Origin: a virus
Reading direction: 5' to 3' (one strand)
IMG/VR virus record: IMGVR_UViG_3300046817_001311
Location: 1-24,217 of that record
Length of the DNA: 24,217 nt
Numbering within the stretch: position 1 is the stretch's first letter; each line of letters begins with the position of its first letter. The position numbers were made by a program, and so were the translations under genes. Positions 21,120 through 24,217 of the stretch are shown piece after piece. The notes beneath the pieces are model-generated. The model had not been told where the DNA came from and searched no databases. It saw only the letters and a program-made list of their open reading frames with translations.

Positions 21120-21412
21120 GCCGCCGCATAGTCAACGGCTGTCACGTCCTGATCGACCCGGCATTCACGCCTGCCGAGGACCAGATGATGATGGCCGCCA
21201 TGCGCGAGGCCGACCCCGAGCTGATGCGGCACCTCGACATCGACGAGTACGACCCCGTGGTGGGAGACCGCATCTGGAGGCAGCCAAGCGAAACCGAGAT
21301 GGCCATCCGCGTCCACGAGTTGGCTCACAAGGCTTACGCCCTCATCCGCGAGCACGTGGAGTGCGAGATGGTGTGTGAGGAGATTCCCGAGGAATCCCAT
21401 GCCGCCCACTGA
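21116..21412 (+). CDS. 98-aa protein with an HExxH-like motif
   Basis: The ATG overlaps the previous stop (ATGA). The sequence includes IRVHELAHKAYALIREH, in which H67-E68-x-x-H71 matches the zincin HExxH pattern, with H80 and E82 downstream as possible further ligands. It is much smaller than known metalloproteases, so this may be a minimal zinc-binding helix or coincidence. The acidic C-terminus (ECEMVCEEIPEES) overlaps a 13-bp site that also supplies the next gene's Shine-Dalgarno. Confidence 0.65.
   Translation: MSRRIVNGCHVLIDPAFTPAEDQMMMAAMREADPELMRHLDIDEYDPVVGDRIWRQPSETEMAIRVHELAHKAYALIREHVECEMVCEEIPEESHAAH
21383..21395. repeat. 13-bp palindromic site 26
   Basis: ATTCC-CGA-GGAAT near the end of the 98-aa gene (EIPEES). 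Its right half is also the Shine-Dalgarno of the 75-aa gene. Confidence 0.7.
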
Positions 21413-21626
21413 CAACTGGATAGACAGGACGTTCCCGATCCATCCCCGGTGGGACAAGGAGCTGGAGGAGGCGTGGTGGACCTGTGACGAGCTCGACCTC
21501 AGCGTCTTCGGGATCGGGAACCCCGATATCGACGGGCGCGGCGGCAACGGCAGCGTGCTGCTGATGTCCTACGGTGAGGGCTTGTGCATCCACCACAAGT
21601 GGATCGAGCTGTACCTCTGCCCATGA
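21399..21626 (+). CDS. 75-aa acidic, Trp-rich protein
   Basis: ATG 21399 uses GAGGA from the right half of the 13-bp site at 21383 as its ribosome binding site and overlaps the previous gene by 14 bp. The product (MPPTDNWIDRTFPIHPRWDKELEEAWW) contains CDELDLSVFGIGNPDIDGRGG and ends CIHHKWIELYLCP. No family is recognised. It closes the three-gene cassette 20916-21626, and a long hairpin follows. Confidence 0.65.
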   Translation: MPPTDNWIDRTFPIHPRWDKELEEAWWTCDELDLSVFGIGNPDIDGRGGNGSVLLMSYGEGLCIHHKWIELYLCP

Positions 21627-21660
21627 TCTGGCGTCGAGCGAGTGCCCGCTCCGCCGGACC

Positions 21661-21698
21661 GAGAACCCCGCCCGGACCCCAACCGGAGCGGGGTTCTC
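21661..21698 (+). terminator. Perfect 11-bp hairpin, probable terminator lacking a T-tract
   Basis: GAGAACCCCGC pairs exactly with GCGGGGTTCTC around a 16-nt loop that itself holds CCGG/CCGG. No U run follows (GCGCGAGC), so termination is uncertain; it sits where neighbouring cassettes have terminators. Confidence 0.5.
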
Positions 21699-21707
21699 GC
21701 GCGAGCT

Positions 21708-21720
21708 ATTCCACCGGAAT
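21708..21720. repeat. 13-bp palindromic site 27, intergenic
   Basis: Consensus ATTCC-ACC-GGAAT, 9 bp after a hairpin and 3 bp before AAGGAGG of the 120-aa gene. Confidence 0.95.
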
Positions 21721-21735
21721 CACAAGGAGGCAATG

Positions 21736-22098
21736 ATGGAGGACTCAGGGATGCACTTCCTGCCCGAGGACACGGCCGGCGAGCAGGTACGCCGGGCCGC
21801 CGTTCTCCAGGCCGAGCAGTGGCTGAAGCAGTTGGAGGACTACACCCCCGACCAGCAGCAGGCCATCTACGACATGCTGCTCAGCATCTTCGGCATGTAC
21901 ACGACGCTGCACGAGTCCCTGACCGAGGTCTACCCCGAGCCGGAGAAGCGCAAGCTGGTCACCGGCGGGGCCATGGGGGCGACCATGATCGCCGTCATCT
22001 CGGCCTACGGCCGGTTGTCGCCCAAGCGCCTGGTCCGTTCGATGATGGAGTCTCACCTGTCGAACTTCGAGCTGGTGCTCCTGCGCACGGAGGAGTGA
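21736..22098 (+). CDS. 120-aa helical protein of unknown function
   Basis: Two adjacent ATGs follow AAGGAGG. The second (21736) has the better 5-nt spacing and is chosen; 21733 would add one Met. The product is almost wholly helical: QVRRAAVLQAEQWLKQLED, DQQQAIYDMLLSIFGMY, then a glycine-rich hydrophobic LVTGGAMGATMIAVISAYG (residues 74-92), then RLVRSMMESHLSNFELVLL. The hydrophobic stretch could be a membrane-associated helix. No family is recognised. A 13-bp site sits between the preceding hairpin and the Shine-Dalgarno. Confidence 0.7.
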   Translation: MEDSGMHFLPEDTAGEQVRRAAVLQAEQWLKQLEDYTPDQQQAIYDMLLSIFGMYTTLHESLTEVYPEPEKRKLVTGGAMGATMIAVISAYGRLSPKRLVRSMMESHLSNFELVLLRTEE

Positions 22099-22148
22099 CG
22101 GTGGGAGGGGAGTGGCTGAATCGCTGGGAACGAGACAAGGAGGACAGG

Positions 22149-22340
22149 ATGGACCGCGACGAGTGGTACGCCAAGAAAGCTCTCGGCCACGAGGCTGACG
22201 CCGCCACCATGAAGCACCAGGACCTGTTGGACCTGATGCCCGATCCCTCCGACGAGGAGCTGGGCGAGCTGGAAGACTCCGGTTTCGTCGAGGACCTCCT
22301 CGTCGACCTTGACCGCGAGGACCGCCATGACCAGGCCTAG
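22149..22340 (+). CDS. 63-aa highly acidic protein
   Basis: ATG 22149 follows AAGGAGG with a 5-nt gap; a GTG 48 bp upstream is an alternative without a signal. The product is rich in Asp and Glu (LLDLMPDPSDEELGELEDSG, DLLVDLDRED). Such acidic phage proteins can mimic DNA or bind host factors, but no family is recognised. It overlaps the exported HNH gene by 14 bp. Confidence 0.65.
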   Translation: MDRDEWYAKKALGHEADAATMKHQDLLDLMPDPSDEELGELEDSGFVEDLLVDLDREDRHDQA

Positions 22341-22776
22341 ATGGATATGGCTGGCCGCCATCCCGACCGCGTTCGTGGTCGGCGGTGGCATCGCCGCCGT
22401 GAGTGCCTCGCATTCCGGCGGAAACCCGTCGTTCAACCCGGCTGTCACGCAGGCCACCATCGACAAGACGATCTGCACCAAAGGCTGGACGGCGACGGTA
22501 CGGCCGCCGCTCAGCTACACCGACCCGATCAAGCACAAGCTGATCGGGGAGCTGCCATCGACGGCCAGTCATCGCCCGGCCGACTACGAGCTCGACCATT
22601 GGGTGCCGCTGGAGGTGGGAGGCAATCCCACCGACCTGCGCAACCTGGCGCTGCAACCCATCGTCCAGGCCCGCATCAAGGACGTGATCGAGAACCAGAC
22701 CCACGACGCCGTGTGCTCGGGCCGGCTCACCCTGGCCCAGGGCCGCAAGGTGTTCACCCAGATGACCAAACCATGA
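22327..22776 (+). CDS. Exported or membrane-anchored HNH-like endonuclease
   Basis: ATG 22327 with GAGGA upstream gives 149 aa. MTRPRW followed by a hydrophobic helix (IWLAAIPTAFVVGGGIAAVSA, to residue 27) is a signal peptide or N-terminal anchor. The body matches an HNH-type nuclease pattern: ICTKGWTATVRPPLSYTD, then YELDHWVPLEVGG (D90, H91), N100, NLALQP with N106, and VCSGRLTLAQ. C50 and C130 are placed to form a disulfide, consistent with export. Extracytoplasmic location suggests degradation of external or entering DNA (superinfection exclusion) instead of packaging, but this is inference. A 13-bp site encodes HSGGN. Confidence 0.75.
   Translation: MTRPRWIWLAAIPTAFVVGGGIAAVSASHSGGNPSFNPAVTQATIDKTICTKGWTATVRPPLSYTDPIKHKLIGELPSTASHRPADYELDHWVPLEVGGNPTDLRNLALQPIVQARIKDVIENQTHDAVCSGRLTLAQGRKVFTQMTKP
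22412..22424. repeat. 13-bp palindromic site 28
   Basis: ATTCC-GGC-GGAAA in the HNH-like gene, read as HSGGN. Confidence 0.85.
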
Positions 22777-22787
22777 AAGGACCAGAC

Positions 22788-23105
22788 ATGACCAGCATCG
22801 CATCCCTCGAAGCCCAGATCGCCAGGCTCCAGGGCCAGATCGAGCGGCTCTCCCGCTTCGGTGAGGACGTGTACGAACTCGGCTCGGTGCTCGTGTTCGA
22901 CAAGACGTTCCCCAAGACGAATTCCTCGGGCTACAAGGCCGGTGGCACCACCAGGCCCTACAACTACGCCGCCATCAAGGCCGGCGACGGCTACTGGTAC
23001 ATGACCGGCCGCGAGGTCAACGGCAAGACCTGGAGCATGCTCGTCGAATTCATGAGCGAAGGCGTCGACGAGGTGTATCTCTGCACCACTTGCGACCCCA
23101 TCTGA
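22788..23105 (+). CDS. 105-aa protein with N-terminal coiled coil and C-terminal CxxC
   Basis: ATG 22788 follows AAAGGA with a 6-nt gap, 11 bp after the HNH gene. Residues about 5-24 (ASLEAQIARLQGQIERLSRF) form a short coiled coil. A compact beta-rich part follows (GYWYMTGREVNGKTWSMLVEF), ending VYLCTTCDPI with C99 and C102. The form suggests a small oligomeric protein; no family is recognised. A terminator follows 5 bp after the stop. Confidence 0.7.
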   Translation: MTSIASLEAQIARLQGQIERLSRFGEDVYELGSVLVFDKTFPKTNSSGYKAGGTTRPYNYAAIKAGDGYWYMTGREVNGKTWSMLVEFMSEGVDEVYLCTTCDPI

Positions 23106-23110
23106 GCGCA

Positions 23111-23133
23111 AGCCCGGCCCTGTGCCGGGCTTT
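23111..23133 (+). terminator. Intrinsic terminator after the 105-aa gene
   Basis: AGCCCGGC, loop CCTGT, GCCGGGCT, then TT. It ends 11 bp before a 13-bp site. Confidence 0.75.
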
Positions 23134-23144
23134 CGCCGCGTGTC

Positions 23145-23157
23145 ATTCCACCGGAAT
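23145..23157. repeat. 13-bp palindromic site 29, intergenic
   Basis: Consensus ATTCC-ACC-GGAAT, 11 bp after a terminator and abutting the AGGAGGA Shine-Dalgarno of the 215-aa gene. Confidence 0.95.
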
Positions 23158-23168
23158 CAGGAGGACCA

Positions 23169-23816
23169 ATGTCCGACACCGATGTCCACGTCAGCGTGCA
23201 TCCGCCGACCATCCAGGGGGTCATCGACCACCTGAAGGAAGAACTGGAAATCCAGGAGCGGTTCCAGGGCCACACCCGCCACTTCAGCATGGGGACGTGG
23301 GCCAGCAACCTGCTCGACAGCGACAAGCTGCACGATCCCACCGTCAACCCGAACCTGTGCAACACGGCGGCGTGCCTGGCCGGCACCGCCAGCCTGCTCT
23401 GGAAGCTGTCCCAGGGTGAGGACATCTTCACCTGGGTCGAGCCCGGGAACGACGAGTACGTCACCCTCAAGGGCTACTGGCAGTTGATGGACGAGGACGA
23501 CATGTACAACCTCGGCCGCGACATCCTTGGCTTCAACGACACCGAGGCCGACGCCTTCTTCTACTCGAACTGGCCGCACACGTGGCTGAGGGAGCAGGGC
23601 ATCGAGCACCACACCAAGACCTACGAGCTGGAAGGGGCCATCAAGCTCCTCGAGTTGAAGCGCGACGGTCGCCTCCGGATCACCGAGGACGGCGAACAGG
23701 ACTGGGTCATCGACGAGGTGAACGTCACCGCCGAGCCGGACATCGACATGGACGAGGACGACCACGAGGACGAGGAACCCGACGACGAGGACCTCGACAC
23801 CGGCGACGAGGCATGA
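23169..23816 (+). CDS. 215-aa protein with CNTAACLAG motif and acidic tail
   Basis: ATG 23169 follows AGGAGGA. After a helical N-terminus (VIDHLKEELEIQERFQG) comes FSMGTWASNLLD and LCNTAACLAGTASLLW (C64, C69). This resembles a widespread uncharacterised phage/bacterial pattern 'F-x-M-x-x-W ... C-[GN]-T-x-x-C-[LI]-A-G', which I recall without a function. Residues 189-215 are an almost continuous Asp/Glu tail (DIDMDEDDHEDEEPDDEDL), possibly DNA-mimicking or partner-binding. The stop overlaps the methyltransferase start (ATGA). Confidence 0.75.
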   Translation: MSDTDVHVSVHPPTIQGVIDHLKEELEIQERFQGHTRHFSMGTWASNLLDSDKLHDPTVNPNLCNTAACLAGTASLLWKLSQGEDIFTWVEPGNDEYVTLKGYWQLMDEDDMYNLGRDILGFNDTEADAFFYSNWPHTWLREQGIEHHTKTYELEGAIKLLELKRDGRLRITEDGEQDWVIDEVNVTAEPDIDMDEDDHEDEEPDDEDLDTGDEA

Positions 23817-24217
23817 TCCCTCATCGCCTGAACGCCGGGTGCGGACGTGATGTCCGCCCCGGCTGGTGCAACCTCAACGAGGTCCATTCCGCCGGAATGC
23901 TCTACGAGCGCGATCTGGTGGTGGACCTGGAGCTGCCTCGGTACCAGGCCCTCCCCTTCGAGTCCTACCTGGCGTGGAAGAACCTCGACGACCACTTCGG
24001 TCTGATCGAGCTGTCGCACGTCATCGAGCACATGCACAAGCCGCTGGCCGTCATGCAGAACCTGTGGGAGGTAGCCAAGCCCGACTGCGAGCTGGTCGTC
24101 AAGTGCCCCTACGGGTCCTCCGACGACGCCGACGAGGACCCCACCCACGTCCGGCGGATGTTCCTCGGCAGCTTCGGCTACTTCAGCCAGCCCTACTACT
24201 GGCGAGCCGACTATGGC
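23813..24217 (+). CDS. SAM-dependent methyltransferase, class I (3' end outside window)
   Basis: ATG 23813 overlaps the previous stop (ATGA) and the frame is open to the window edge (135 codons). MIPHRLNAGCGRDVRPGW contains the SAM-binding glycine motif (L-N-x-G-C-G) with the typical following 'PGW-x-N' pattern. VVDLELP supplies the acidic residue after strand 2, IELSHVIEHM is the post-strand-4 motif, and LWEVAKPDCELVVKCPYGSSDDA matches the strand-5 region. The substrate is unknown; in phages such enzymes modify DNA precursors, proteins or surface sugars. A 13-bp site encodes HSAGM. Confidence 0.8.
   Translation, partial: MIPHRLNAGCGRDVRPGWCNLNEVHSAGMLYERDLVVDLELPRYQALPFESYLAWKNLDDHFGLIELSHVIEHMHKPLAVMQNLWEVAKPDCELVVKCPYGSSDDADEDPTHVRRMFLGSFGYFSQPYYWRADYG
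23886..23898. repeat. 13-bp palindromic site 30
   Basis: ATTCC-GCC-GGAAT in the methyltransferase gene, read as HSAGM. Confidence 0.9.

Noticed and set aside
942-23898. The dispersed 13-bp repeats as a CRISPR array or insertion-sequence ends
   Set aside because: Spacing is irregular (hundreds of bp), genes continue through the sites in frame and there is no transposase, Cas gene or target-site duplication.

Overview
The window is part of a double-stranded DNA tailed-phage genome, or a prophage-like phage segment. It encodes a terminase large subunit, a portal, a GTA-type spike base protein, a repeat-rich virion protein, SSB and many very short genes. Base composition is roughly two-thirds GC, third codon positions are mostly G or C, and Shine-Dalgarno sequences are strong (GAGGAGG). 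This suggests a high-GC, probably actinobacterial, host. The host cannot be named from the sequence, and neither genome end is inside the window.

Layout: a divergent control region at about 16254-16571 splits the window. Leftward (minus strand, 16253 to 1) runs a tightly packed virion operon, mostly with ATGA/TGATG overlaps or gaps of 20 nt or less: an Acb2/Tad1-like anti-defence hairpin protein, a 119-aa protein, a 38-aa membrane peptide, a small basic protein, a spike base protein, two unknown small proteins, a 647-aa protein with nine C-terminal ~20-aa repeats, a 58-aa protein, terminase, portal, two small proteins, and a giant reading frame of at least 2514 codons that leaves the window still open. 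The giant frame carries an ADP-ribosyltransferase-like segment and two glycine-rich hydrophobic segments, which suggests a virion-carried, possibly ejected, polyvalent protein.

Rightward (plus strand, 16572 to 24217) lie mostly small accessory or early genes: a zinc-knuckle-like peptide, a ~770-bp gene-free region full of perfect inverted repeats (candidate large structured RNA or replication/regulatory region), a 253-aa protein ending in an SSB-like acidic tip, membrane and exported small proteins, a SLOG-fold protein (DUF2493 type), SSB, a HELAH-containing peptide, an exported HNH-like nuclease, an acidic-tailed protein, and a SAM-methyltransferase cut by the right edge. Intrinsic terminators or hairpins separate several of these cassettes.

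The most striking feature is a 13-bp inverted repeat, consensus WTTCC-N3-GGAAW (commonest form ATTCCACCGGAAT). It occurs about 30 times, on average every ~0.8 kb, on both sides of the divergence. Sites inside genes use all three codon phases; others sit just upstream of ribosome binding sites. The asymmetric spacer (ACC/GCC) mostly points the same way along the genome whichever strand is transcribed. This looks like a genome-wide protein-binding system, similar in number and length to mycobacteriophage L5-type stoperators but different in sequence and symmetry.
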